Positions 28,839 through 37,292 of a stretch of DNA of 64,000 nucleotides are shown here, piece by piece. The notes beneath the pieces are model-generated. The model saw only the letters and a program-made list of their open reading frames with translations. It ran no database searches and had not been told where the DNA came from. The DNA is from Paraflavitalea sp. CAU 1676. Its GTDB lineage: Bacteria > Bacteroidota > Bacteroidia > Chitinophagales > Chitinophagaceae. The stretch covers positions 434,001-498,000 of the forward strand of contig NZ_JARHUJ010000003.1 in assembly GCF_029223285.1 (NCBI RefSeq), written 5' to 3'. Position 1 is the first letter of the stretch. Each line of letters starts with the position of its first letter. The position numbers were made by a program, and so were the translations under genes.

Positions 28839-29597
28839 ATGAATAATAAAATCTATTGCCTGGGGCTCCCTTTCGCAGCAGCCCTTATCATCGTAGCCTG
28901 TACCAAAAAGGACAACGACGACAGTATGCCCGGAGGTTCGACCAGGGGTATCGTTAGCGGACAGATCACCGACGCCAGCAACAAACCTTTGAACGATGTA
29001 CGTGTCACTATAGAACATACCCTATGGCATAATAGCTACCTGTTTGCCCATAGCGACCTGGAAGGGAAATACCAGGTTACCATTCCCGACGATCCCGCAG
29101 GCGATTGGACCGCCAAAGCGCAACTATCCAAAACAGCCTATGGCCAGGTCTATAAGTTTGATCTTATGCCGGCCACAACAAATGCCTTCAGGAAAGCCGA
29201 CGGTGCAGTGCGCAATTTTAAATGGGTACTTAGCGGTAATCGCCCGGGAAATACTGGTTATTATGGCGCCCACGTAGATCTCTACCAACTGGGCATCGAT
29301 ATCGATATAACAAAAGTTAAGCTGTCCTTTACGCCTTATCCTGGTGAAGCATATTTGGTAGATGGTACGCAGGCAGCTCCCTTAGAAAGAGCCGTTGAAG
29401 TAGTGGCCGGCTCTTATATGGTAAAAGATATACCGATAGGTAAGTACAAGATCAAAGCCTCCTATGCGGGCAAAAAACTGCTGCTCAACAACCGGCACGA
29501 GGACGACGCCAATGAAGAGGTCAAGACCGTGATCTTTGGAAAATATGGCTACCTCGGCGAAACCGACTACAATATCGAGTTTTTCCTTACTGAATAG
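28839..29597 (+). CDS. Lipoprotein with carboxypeptidase-regulatory-like domain
   Basis: A 252-residue lipoprotein: hydrophobic signal (LGLPFAAALIIVAC, lipid Cys at about residue 22) followed by a beta-sandwich domain (GIVSGQITDASNKPLNDVRVTIEHT, EGKYQVTIPD, YKIKASYAGKKLLL). This is the carboxypeptidase regulatory-like fold used for display on the outer surface. The gene stands alone. The 3' end overlaps the convergent small gene by about 30 bases. Confidence 0.7.
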   Translation: MNNKIYCLGLPFAAALIIVACTKKDNDDSMPGGSTRGIVSGQITDASNKPLNDVRVTIEHTLWHNSYLFAHSDLEGKYQVTIPDDPAGDWTAKAQLSKTAYGQVYKFDLMPATTNAFRKADGAVRNFKWVLSGNRPGNTGYYGAHVDLYQLGIDIDITKVKLSFTPYPGEAYLVDGTQAAPLERAVEVVAGSYMVKDIPIGKYKIKASYAGKKLLLNNRHEDDANEEVKTVIFGKYGYLGETDYNIEFFLTE

Positions 29598-29758
29598 AAT
29601 TCTTCCGGCATCCACAACAAGCGCTCTACCGGCAACAATACATCCCGGTCCGGCAGCTTGCGCGTACACCTGACAGGTGAATCGGCATCCCGGCCCGCCG
29701 CCGGCACCAGGCATAGTAGCCCGGTTGCCAAAGCAGCTGATACAAATAGCTTTTTCAT
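29567..29758 (-). CDS. Small secreted protein (uncertain)
   Basis: 63 residues from the ATG at 29758 (MKKLFVSAALATGLLCLVPA), a typical signal peptide, followed by a polar 42-residue mature part with one Cys. It overlaps the 3' end of the convergent lipoprotein gene by about 30 bases and follows the LytTR gene on the same strand. It may be the last gene of that operon or a chance frame. The function is unknown. Confidence 0.35.
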   Translation of the reverse strand: MKKLFVSAALATGLLCLVPAAGRDADSPVRCTRKLPDRDVLLPVERLLWMPEEFYSVRKNSIL

Positions 29759-29798
29759 GGCTAAACTTATTAATGGTCTATACTTTCCCAATCACCAG

Positions 29799-30515
29799 CT
29801 ATCCCGCACTCTTCTCCAGCACCGACTGCACCAGTTCCTTGTAGCTGCGGCCGATAGGGATCAGCTTACCGTTCACCTCCACATCCGTGGCTGTAAAAGC
29901 ATCGATCTTATCCTTCGCCACAATGAACGACCGGTGGATCCGTATAAAATTATTCTTCGCCAGCATCTCTTCGATCTGCCCCAGCTGGAACTTCGTCAGG
30001 ATATTCTTTGTTTTCGTATAAATGCGGATATACTCCTTCAAACTTTCGATATACAACACCTCATCGAGGTACACCTTCACTTTCTTCTTGCTCACATTGA
30101 AAAACAGGTAAGCCCTTTCCGAAGAAGCCATAAAGGAGGCGATGCTCACCGCCGGCACCGGCGATTGCTTCAGCTTATTCACCGCCATCAAAAACCGGCT
30201 GAACTCGATCGGCTTCAGCAAATAGTCCACTACATTGTATTCATACCCCTGCAATGCATACTCATGGTAGGCCGAAGTAATGATGATGTGTGGCGGCTGC
30301 TTCAACGTACGCAGAAAATCGAACCCCTTGAGTTTAGGCAGGTGAATATCGAGGAAGATCAGGTCAACCTTTTGCTGCTGCAACAGCTCCATGGCAAATA
30401 TGGCATCACTGGCCACACCCACCAGCTCCAGGAAAGGCACCTGCTTGATATAATCCTGCAAAACCTCCGCCGCCAGCGGCTCGTCTTCAATAATGAGGCA
30501 ATGATATCGTTGCAT
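29799..30515 (-). CDS. LytTR family response regulator
   Basis: 238 residues. Receiver domain at 1-120 with the phosphoacceptor Asp in LIFLDIHLP (about residue 55) and Lys in LLKPIEF. The LytTR DNA-binding domain is at 135-235 (VYLDEVLYIESLKEYIRIYT, FIRIHRSFIVAKDKIDAFT). It overlaps its histidine kinase gene by about 29 bases and probably controls membrane or export functions. No target can be read from sequence. Confidence 0.95.
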   Translation of the reverse strand: MQRYHCLIIEDEPLAAEVLQDYIKQVPFLELVGVASDAIFAMELLQQQKVDLIFLDIHLPKLKGFDFLRTLKQPPHIIITSAYHEYALQGYEYNVVDYLLKPIEFSRFLMAVNKLKQSPVPAVSIASFMASSERAYLFFNVSKKKVKVYLDEVLYIESLKEYIRIYTKTKNILTKFQLGQIEEMLAKNNFIRIHRSFIVAKDKIDAFTATDVEVNGKLIPIGRSYKELVQSVLEKSAG

Positions 30516-31563
30516 CGTTGTTTAGATTAATGGTCAGGTGAACTGAAAAACGGTCCTTCTGGTTGTCTACTTCCAGCGTATGCTCCTGGTACATCAATTC
30601 CAGTTGGCGCCGCACATTGCTCAATCCGATATTATCCGTAATCGTCGTATCACCATTCTCTTCTTTCGAATTCTCGATACAGAACTTCAGTAAACCCTCT
30701 TTCAATAATACATTGATATGAATGAAAGAATCAAACCGCGTTTCACTGGCCCCATGCTTAAAGGCATTTTCGATAAAAGGCAACAACAATAGGGGAGCAA
30801 TGTGCTGCGTACTGTCGTCGATATCCTTCTCGAAGCGGATCGTGAGCCGCTCATTGTAGCGGATCTTCTCCAACTCCAGGTAATCCTCGATCATCCTGAT
30901 CTCCCCGCTCACCGGAATCCTTTCCTTGCGCGACTCGTACAACATGAAACGCAGCAATTTCGACAGCTTCATCACCACATCGGCCGTATCGTCCGATTTC
31001 TTCCGCGCCAGTGCATAAATATTGTTCAGCGTATTGAAGAGGAAGTGCGGATTGGTTTGCGACCGCAGGAACTTCAATTCCGCCTCCAGCTTTTCCTGTA
31101 ATAGCTTTTTCTCCCGGATCCGGCTCTGCCAGCTCATCCGCAAAAACTTCATCGCCACCGCACAGGCCGCCACCAGACTGATATCCACAAACCCATTCAG
31201 TAACCTGCCCATCGCAAAAACCCCTTTCTCCTTCCACGGGTTATTCAGCATCACCGGCACCACATAATACACCAGGATCACCCGGTAAAGAATGATGGAA
31301 GCAGCCAACGCCACCGTGGTCGCCGCCACCAGCCAGGGAATATCCCGGCTGCGGTTGATCCCCCTGTCTACCCCCCACAACAAAAAATAGGTAAACAGGA
31401 TCTTGGGCGGTAAGATCCACAACACGGTCTTGAAACCAAGCCAGGTACGGGTGCCGGGGTCAATGTTCGGAAAATAGGAGTTGAACCAGGCATATTCCAT
31501 GGCCGTTTCATGTATCACATACGCCAACCAGAAAAGCAAGTGTAATCGTAGTCTGTTCTTCAC
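30487..31563 (-). CDS. LytS/YehU-type sensor histidine kinase
   Basis: 358 residues with four membrane segments (residues 7-130). The phosphoacceptor segment is LRSQTNPHFLFNTLNNIYALA (His in NPHFLF), the sequence typical of the His_kinase family, and the ATP-binding half is LLLPFIENAFKHG with LSNVRRQLELMYQ. It overlaps its response regulator. It is the second kinase/regulator pair of the operon after a 107-base gap. Confidence 0.94.
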   Translation of the reverse strand: MKNRLRLHLLFWLAYVIHETAMEYAWFNSYFPNIDPGTRTWLGFKTVLWILPPKILFTYFLLWGVDRGINRSRDIPWLVAATTVALAASIILYRVILVYYVVPVMLNNPWKEKGVFAMGRLLNGFVDISLVAACAVAMKFLRMSWQSRIREKKLLQEKLEAELKFLRSQTNPHFLFNTLNNIYALARKKSDDTADVVMKLSKLLRFMLYESRKERIPVSGEIRMIEDYLELEKIRYNERLTIRFEKDIDDSTQHIAPLLLLPFIENAFKHGASETRFDSFIHINVLLKEGLLKFCIENSKEENGDTTITDNIGLSNVRRQLELMYQEHTLEVDNQKDRFSVHLTINLNNDATISLPHY

Positions 31564-31670
31564 TGTATAAAAATCGTAAAAAAGTACAGGGTAGCCGGCA
31601 AAATTGTACTAAACGCAGGTTGAGCCCTACAAACAACAGGGTAGGGGACAACCCCCTCAAACCCAATCCG

Positions 31671-32369
31671 CTACTTCCGGTAGCCGATCCTTTCCATCAC
31701 TTCCTCCTTCTGGTACTTCGATACCGGAACCTGGTATTTGTCGATATGCAGGATATTCCCCTCCACCGCGCCAATCGCATCCATATTCACCAGGTACGAC
31801 TTGTGCGGCTGAATGAACTGGGCCGGCGGCAAACTTTCCTGCAACCCCTTCAGCGTCGAGTGGGTGATCAGCTTGCGCTCCGCCGTATAAATAGCCACAT
31901 AGTTCTCCATCGCCTCTACAAACAGGATCTCGGCAAACTTCACCTTCTCGAGCCGCGTATCCGTTTTGATGAACAGGTGGTCCTTATCACCGGAGCCAGT
32001 CGATTGAAAATAGTCATAAGCCTTATTAGCCGATTTCAGGAAACGCTCAAACGAAACCGGCTTCAGCAGGTAATCCAGCACGTCCAGCTCATAGCCCTTG
32101 ATGGCATACTGCTCGTAGGCCGTGGTAAAGATCACTTTGGGCGGATTGGTAGCCTGCTGCAAAAACTCCACCCCCGTAACATAGGGCATCTCGATATCGA
32201 GGAACAAGAGATCGACGGGCTGCTGGCGCAACAGGCTATTGAGCTGCAACGCATCTTCACAAACACCCGCCAGCTGCAGAAAGTCTATTTTCTCGATATA
32301 TCCCTGCAGCCCCTTGCGGGCCATTGGTTCATCGTCGGTAATGATACAGGTGATCTTGCGTGGCATCAA
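31671..32369 (-). CDS. LytTR family response regulator
   Basis: 232 residues. The receiver domain has LLFLDIEMPYV (phosphoacceptor Asp at about 57), KVIFTTAYEQYA and LKPVSF, and the LytTR domain starts at about 140 (EILFVEAMENYVAIYT, FIQPHKSYLVNMDAI). It overlaps the kinase gene by four bases (ATGA), so the pair is translationally coupled. It is similar in layout to the pair downstream, suggesting an old duplication. Confidence 0.95.
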   Translation of the reverse strand: MMPRKITCIITDDEPMARKGLQGYIEKIDFLQLAGVCEDALQLNSLLRQQPVDLLFLDIEMPYVTGVEFLQQATNPPKVIFTTAYEQYAIKGYELDVLDYLLKPVSFERFLKSANKAYDYFQSTGSGDKDHLFIKTDTRLEKVKFAEILFVEAMENYVAIYTAERKLITHSTLKGLQESLPPAQFIQPHKSYLVNMDAIGAVEGNILHIDKYQVPVSKYQKEEVMERIGYRK

Positions 32370-33391
32370 TCCAGTTTTATGGTTAAGGCAGCCCGGTATT
32401 CGCCGGCCGCTTTGTCGGTGGTCAAACTACTTTTGCCGGCATACAACAGCTCCAGCCGGCGCTTCAGGTTCTCCAGTCCAATGCCGCTGTGGGCCTTTAC
32501 CGGAATGTTTTCGGGAATGCTGTTCACCACCGAAAACACCAGCTTACCGTCCTCCAGCCTGGCATCGATATCGATCTTATACTGTCCGCCCACATACTTG
32601 AAAGCATTCTCTACCATCGGCAACAGCAACAGGGGATAGATCTGCTGCCCATTGAGCTGCTTGTCGAAATGAACCGAGAGCTGCAATTTCTCCGACGTAC
32701 GCACCTGCTGCAATTCGATGAAGTTGGTGAGATACTGGATCTCCTGGCTCAGGGGTACGGTTTGCTGCTGATCGTAGAGCTGGTACCGCAACAACCCCGA
32801 AAACTTCTCGATGCTCTTCTTCGCAGCCTGTATATCATCGTCCATCTGAAAATACACCGTATTGAGGGCATTGAACAAAAAATGCGGATGATATTGTGCC
32901 TTCAGGAACTTCAACTCCGTCTGCAGCTGGTCGTTGGTGATCTTCTCCAACTGGATCTGCTTATCGATATAGGCCCTCAGTAGTTTATTACTGCGCACTA
33001 CGGCATAATAGAGGAGGTTGTACAGCACGGGGATCACGTTGATGATCGCAAAATCACCGATCGACAGGCCATCATCGGTCAACGCGGCCATAGGCGTCAT
33101 CACCACATTCACGCAGACCTCCGTAACGACAAATACCCACAACAACTCCTGCAACACCGTCTTGTAACCCACCCGCACGGCGAGTTGTTTATCAAAATGC
33201 CTGAACAGCTTATTGAGCACATAGACCATCACAAACCCCATCGCCACGCTGCAGCCCATTTCGAAGGCATTCAGCTTCCAGGAACGGTCCCAGAAGGGGT
33301 CGTACGACAACGTATCGTTGATGAGCCGGATGGTAAAATAGATCAGCAACCCATAGACCGGCGCGAAAAGGTATGTCCAGAACCATTTCAT
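32366..33391 (-). CDS. LytS-type sensor histidine kinase
   Basis: 341 residues with membrane segments in residues 8-145. The phosphoacceptor segment is LKAQYHPHFLFNALNTVYFQM (HPHFLF) and the ATP-binding part is LLLPMVENAFKYVGG with LENLKRRLELLYAG. It lies 16 bases after the acyltransferase stop and overlaps the response regulator, so the three are one operon. The stimulus is unknown. Confidence 0.94.
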   Translation of the reverse strand: MKWFWTYLFAPVYGLLIYFTIRLINDTLSYDPFWDRSWKLNAFEMGCSVAMGFVMVYVLNKLFRHFDKQLAVRVGYKTVLQELLWVFVVTEVCVNVVMTPMAALTDDGLSIGDFAIINVIPVLYNLLYYAVVRSNKLLRAYIDKQIQLEKITNDQLQTELKFLKAQYHPHFLFNALNTVYFQMDDDIQAAKKSIEKFSGLLRYQLYDQQQTVPLSQEIQYLTNFIELQQVRTSEKLQLSVHFDKQLNGQQIYPLLLLPMVENAFKYVGGQYKIDIDARLEDGKLVFSVVNSIPENIPVKAHSGIGLENLKRRLELLYAGKSSLTTDKAAGEYRAALTIKLD

Positions 33392-33407
33392 GAGAAGAAA
33401 ATTACAT

Positions 33408-34634
33408 TTAATTTGCTAATTCAACACCAGGTACTCCTTCAGCCACTGCAGTCCGTTCTTTACCAGCCCTGGGCACCGCCTTGTCTTTCGGCTTCATGCC
33501 AAACAGGAACCGCATCACCGGGAATGGTCTGATCAGCAAATGATAGATGCCCATCGATAAAAAGAAGGTGACACCCACCGTGAAAATGTACTTCATACCG
33601 ATAGTCTCATTTACCTGAACAATATAGTACACCAGTACGAGCATCACCGATTGGTGCAGGATGTAAAAAGGATAAACAGCCTGGTTCAGGTAATCCAGCA
33701 CGCGATGTCTTTTGTTCATATACTTTTTACCGTAACCCACACCGGTAAGCACCCAACTCCAGGCCATGATGGGGGTGATGGCCAGGTAGGCATACGTGCG
33801 CCAGTCACTCTTCCAGTTGGTCAGCAGCTCCCAGGGCTCGATATCGTTCCACCGCAGGTAGTTCAACAGAATGAGCGACAGAAAGGCCACGGTGAGCGAC
33901 ACCCGGCGGTTCCTTTCGATGGCATCCACCATTCCGGGCACCGCCATGGCGATAAAACCCACCAGCAGGAATTGCAGCCAGTAGAAGATATTACACCAGT
34001 CGTGGATGAGGTCGTTGGTACCGGGAAACTTCAATACGAGGCTGCAATAGATGATGATACCCGGTACAATAAGGAAGTACATCCGCTTGCCTTGCGCCAG
34101 CCACTGCAGCTTGCGCATGGCCCGCTGGCCTTTTTCGCTAAAAGTCCATTTGAACAGCGGCGTAAACAACACATCGTAAATAAAAAGATATAAGATAAAC
34201 CAGAGGTGGTGCCAGCTGAAGCTGCCGCCGGCAGGGTAGGGCTTGAACTCGAAAACCGTGGCCCAGAACTGCCAGTAGTTGCCGGTATAGCCCTGGGTGA
34301 GCCTTTCTACATAGATCTGGGGCGGAACGATCACCAGCATGCCAAACAAGAGGGGAATCAAGAGCCTGCGGAACCGGAGGCCTACAAACGACCAGCCCGA
34401 TTTGCTGCGGAGCATGAAATAAGCCACAGTGCCCGAAATGAAGAACAACAGGGGCATGCGGAAGCGGCTGAGCCAGTAGTTGAACTCCATCAGCAGGTTG
34501 CTGGTCTCTTTATTCTTGATATGCCATTCCCATTCGGCCACGTAAGCCATGGCCGAGTGGAAGAACAAAACACCAAGGATGGCCAGTATGCGGAGCCAGT
34601 CGAGGTAGGTTTGGCGGGAGGAGGAAGGGTTCAT
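33408..34634 (-). CDS. Acyltransferase 3 family membrane protein
   Basis: 408 residues with about ten membrane segments. The family start reads TYLDWLRILAILGVLFFHSAMAYV (catalytic His in FFHS). It is the family that acylates cell-surface sugars or lipids (OatA/OafA-like). It is the first gene of the operon with the two kinase/regulator pairs; linking it to their signal is inference. A divergent promoter region separates it from pdhB. Confidence 0.9.
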   Translation of the reverse strand: MNPSSSRQTYLDWLRILAILGVLFFHSAMAYVAEWEWHIKNKETSNLLMEFNYWLSRFRMPLLFFISGTVAYFMLRSKSGWSFVGLRFRRLLIPLLFGMLVIVPPQIYVERLTQGYTGNYWQFWATVFEFKPYPAGGSFSWHHLWFILYLFIYDVLFTPLFKWTFSEKGQRAMRKLQWLAQGKRMYFLIVPGIIIYCSLVLKFPGTNDLIHDWCNIFYWLQFLLVGFIAMAVPGMVDAIERNRRVSLTVAFLSLILLNYLRWNDIEPWELLTNWKSDWRTYAYLAITPIMAWSWVLTGVGYGKKYMNKRHRVLDYLNQAVYPFYILHQSVMLVLVYYIVQVNETIGMKYIFTVGVTFFLSMGIYHLLIRPFPVMRFLFGMKPKDKAVPRAGKERTAVAEGVPGVELAN

Positions 34635-34732
34635 ATTGATTATTTTTTACAAACCTACCAGACGGCACAGGCGGCCCGAAATCCGTTTGACGAATGGACA
34701 GTTTTGGGCGGTCTGAGGATTTTTACACCAAG

Positions 34733-34764
34733 TTTGTTTATCTGCCTCTCAACCAATAATTTTG
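34733..34764 (+). promoter_or_regulatory. Promoter of pdhB
   Basis: TTTG at 34733-34736, 20 bases, then TAATTTTG at 34757-34764, a full match to the Bacteroidota -33/-7 consensus. Transcription should start near 34770, giving a leader of about 55 bases. Confidence 0.75.
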
Positions 34765-34824
34765 CGTCGCCCGAAGAACCATTTGATGGACTTGGGAACA
34801 TAGAAAAATTAAACCAATTACCGG

Positions 34825-35811
34825 ATGGCAAGATTAATAGCATTTCGTGAAGCGCTCCGTGAAGCGATGAGCGAAGAAATGAGAAGAGATCCTAATGTAT
34901 TCCTGATGGGTGAAGAAGTTGCAGAATACAATGGCGCTTATAAGGTTAGCCAGGGTATGCTCGACGAATTCGGTCCGAAAAGGGTGATCGATACCCCCAT
35001 CGCCGAGTTGGGTTTCACGGGTATTGCCGTAGGTGCTGCCCAAAACGGTTTGCGCCCCATCGTAGAGTTCATGACCTGGAACTTCGCCGTACTGGCCCTG
35101 GACCAGATCCTCAATACCGCTTCTAAAATGCTGGCAATGAGTGGCGGACAGATCAGCTGTCCCATCGTATTCCGTGGCCCCAACGGCTCTGCCGGTCAAT
35201 TGGGCGCTCAGCACTCTACCGCATTCGAAAGCTACTACGCCAACATCCCCGGTATTAAAGTAATTTCTCCCTCCAACCCATACGACGCGAAAGGTTTGAT
35301 GAAAGCCGCTATCCGCGACAACGACCCCGTGATGTTCATGGAAAGTGAAGTAATGTATGGTGACAAGGGCGAGGTTCCTGAAACAGAATACATCATCCCC
35401 ATCGGTAAAGCCGATGTAAAGAGACAAGGCCGCGATGTAACCATCGTTTCTTACAACAAGATGATGAAGGTTGCCCTGGGTGCAGCTGCCGAACTGGAAA
35501 AAGAAGGCATCAGCGCCGAGGTGATCGACCTCCGCACCATCCGTCCGCTCGACTGGCAAACGATCGTTGAGAGCGTGAAGAAAACCAACCGTCTCGTGAT
35601 CGTGGAAGAGCAGTGGCCCATGTGTTCAGTATCTTCAGAGATCGCTTACCGCATCCAGAAAGAAGCATTCGACTACCTCGATGCGCCGATCCGCCGTATC
35701 ACCGCAGCCGATGCCCCGCTGCACTATGCACCGAACCTCGTAGCAGCAGCCCTGCCTGATGTTCCCCGCACTGTGAAGCTGGTGAAGGAAGTGATGTACG
35801 TGAAGAAATAA
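34825..35811 (+). CDS. pdhB: Pyruvate dehydrogenase E1 component, beta subunit
   Basis: 328 residues with the transketolase pyrimidine-binding half (FREALREAMSEEM, GEEVAEYNGAYKV, HSTAFESYYANIPG) and the transketolase C-terminal half (EVIDLRTIRPLDWQTIVESVKKT, VVEEQW-like VIVEEQWP). It is the beta chain of an alpha2beta2 E1 that decarboxylates pyruvate for acetyl-CoA. The alpha-subunit and E2 genes are not in this window, so they are encoded elsewhere. It has its own promoter (34733-34764) and terminator (35841-35870). Confidence 0.95.
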   Translation: MARLIAFREALREAMSEEMRRDPNVFLMGEEVAEYNGAYKVSQGMLDEFGPKRVIDTPIAELGFTGIAVGAAQNGLRPIVEFMTWNFAVLALDQILNTASKMLAMSGGQISCPIVFRGPNGSAGQLGAQHSTAFESYYANIPGIKVISPSNPYDAKGLMKAAIRDNDPVMFMESEVMYGDKGEVPETEYIIPIGKADVKRQGRDVTIVSYNKMMKVALGAAAELEKEGISAEVIDLRTIRPLDWQTIVESVKKTNRLVIVEEQWPMCSVSSEIAYRIQKEAFDYLDAPIRRITAADAPLHYAPNLVAAALPDVPRTVKLVKEVMYVKK

Positions 35812-35840
35812 ACGTTACAACTAACAATCGCTGATATTCG

Positions 35841-35870
35841 ATCCCGGAGTGCGAGCTTCGGGATTTTTTT
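35841..35870 (+). terminator. Terminator after pdhB
   Basis: ATCCCGGAG (35841-35849) pairs with CTTCGGGAT (35856-35864, one G-T wobble), followed by TTTTTTT. Confidence 0.85.
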
Positions 35871-35887
35871 ATGTAGTGGTTCGATCC

Positions 35888-36304
35888 ATGCAAGTTCAGT
35901 TATATATAATCATATCGTTGCTCTTTGGCGGATTCTTCGTCCTGGCCGTCATATTTCACCATTACTGGCGTCCCTTCAAACTCGTTTGCTTTGGAAAGCA
36001 GGCGGAAGGCACTATTGAAGATTTTGTTACGGAGATGTTTGTGCCGTACAGCCTCGAAGAATATGATGTAGACTATCCCGTAATTGCTTTTGAAACGGCT
36101 GATGGAAAGAAGGTAAAGGAGAAATACGACACACTCCGCAGCAACCTGGTCAAAGGCGCCAAAGTAAAAGTATGGTATGATCCTGCTAACCCGCAACTCT
36201 TCTTCCCCCTGCTCACCCGCACAGATGTCTACATTTTTTGTATTGGGCTCCTCGTTGGAACAGGTATTTTAGTCATAGGAATCTATCAGTTATGGAAGCG
36301 ATGA
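35888..36304 (+). CDS. DUF3592-like membrane protein 1
   Basis: 138 residues from the ATG at 35888. Two membrane segments at the ends (ISLLFGGFFVLAVIF near residue 8 and YIFCIGLLVGTGILVIGIYQLW at the end) flank a soluble beta domain (AEGTIEDFVTEMF, VIAFETADGKKVKEKYD, GAKVKVWYDPANPQLFF). This matches the DUF3592 layout. The function is unknown. The next gene overlaps it by 13 bases. Confidence 0.7.
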   Translation: MQVQLYIIISLLFGGFFVLAVIFHHYWRPFKLVCFGKQAEGTIEDFVTEMFVPYSLEEYDVDYPVIAFETADGKKVKEKYDTLRSNLVKGAKVKVWYDPANPQLFFPLLTRTDVYIFCIGLLVGTGILVIGIYQLWKR

Positions 36305-36735
36305 ACCAGCACCTCTATATACAGTTGTTGTTCGACATACTCATTCCCATGATCGTAGGGCTCTGGGCAATATATTATCTCTCCGAACGCATTAAAGAGG
36401 ACAAACATGTCTTGCGGAACGGACTGCCCGCGGAAGGGATCGTTTGCGATTTTGACGAATCGGCTATTTCGGAAAGTAGCGAAATGGATCTCAAATACCC
36501 CATCGTCAGATTTGTAACTCAAAAAGGAGAGTGGATCACCGAACGGTACTATGTTGCGGATTCCAGGATGAAATTAGGCGACACAATAAAAGTTATTTAT
36601 GATCCCGAAAATCCCAGTACTTTTTTAGTGGAGGCGCGCAACGCTCCTGTTACCACATACATACTTTGGAGTTTGATAGGAGCAGGAGGTATTCTTTGGG
36701 GGTTTTATCAGTTGATCAGGTACCTGCTTACCTGA
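36292..36735 (+). CDS. DUF3592-like membrane protein 2
   Basis: 147 residues from the ATG at 36292, starting inside the previous gene. It has the same layout: N-terminal membrane segment (DILIPMIVGLWAIYYL), soluble domain (AEGIVCDFDES, YPIVRFVTQKGEWITERYY, GDTIKVIYDPENPSTFL), C-terminal membrane segment. It is a diverged paralogue of its neighbours on both sides. Confidence 0.7.
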   Translation: MEAMNQHLYIQLLFDILIPMIVGLWAIYYLSERIKEDKHVLRNGLPAEGIVCDFDESAISESSEMDLKYPIVRFVTQKGEWITERYYVADSRMKLGDTIKVIYDPENPSTFLVEARNAPVTTYILWSLIGAGGILWGFYQLIRYLLT

Positions 36736-36815
36736 TCTTGATTGCACCTTACAAGGCATGTGATCCTTGGAAATCCCCCGTTCACTCGCTATTTTTAAGC
36801 ATACGCTCACACCAC

Positions 36816-37205
36816 ATGGCAAACAGTTTCCTACTCGGCTATATCTTCAACGGGGCCATACTCGGTATTGGAGTCTTTATGTTTGCCCGGATACTCAGGA
36901 TGCGTTCCAAGGGCGAAAAAGCTACCGGTACGGTTACGCACGTTGAATACGACAACGATAAGTGGGGCGATGAAGATATCCCCTATCCTGTCATTTCCTA
37001 TACCACCGTCACCGGACAAAAGATGTCCGAACGTTACAGCCGGAGATCAAACCTCTTCAAACCCGGCGATGTGATCGAGATTTATTATGATCCTGCCCAG
37101 CCAGAAAAGTTCGTCATCTATGATTTCGCCGCATTTCTGATTCCGGTAGCTTGTGTATTGGGTGGACTTTTCTTCCTCTATTTGAACATAATAGGCACTC
37201 CCTAA
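36816..37205 (+). CDS. DUF3592-like membrane protein 3
   Basis: 129 residues from the ATG at 36816. N-terminal membrane segment (GYIFNGAILGIGVFMFA), soluble domain with YPVISYTTVTGQKMSERYS and GDVIEIYYDPAQPEKFV, and a C-terminal membrane segment. It shares the VIxxxTxxGxxxxERY and YDPxxPxxF motifs with the two genes before it, but the three are well diverged. Confidence 0.7.
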   Translation: MANSFLLGYIFNGAILGIGVFMFARILRMRSKGEKATGTVTHVEYDNDKWGDEDIPYPVISYTTVTGQKMSERYSRRSNLFKPGDVIEIYYDPAQPEKFVIYDFAAFLIPVACVLGGLFFLYLNIIGTP

Positions 37206-37292
37206 ACCCCTGCGCAAACCATTGCGCTGATTTGGCCAAAAAACGGCCAATGAACGTTTTATCGCTAACTTCCGTTCCCCAAACAAATCACT

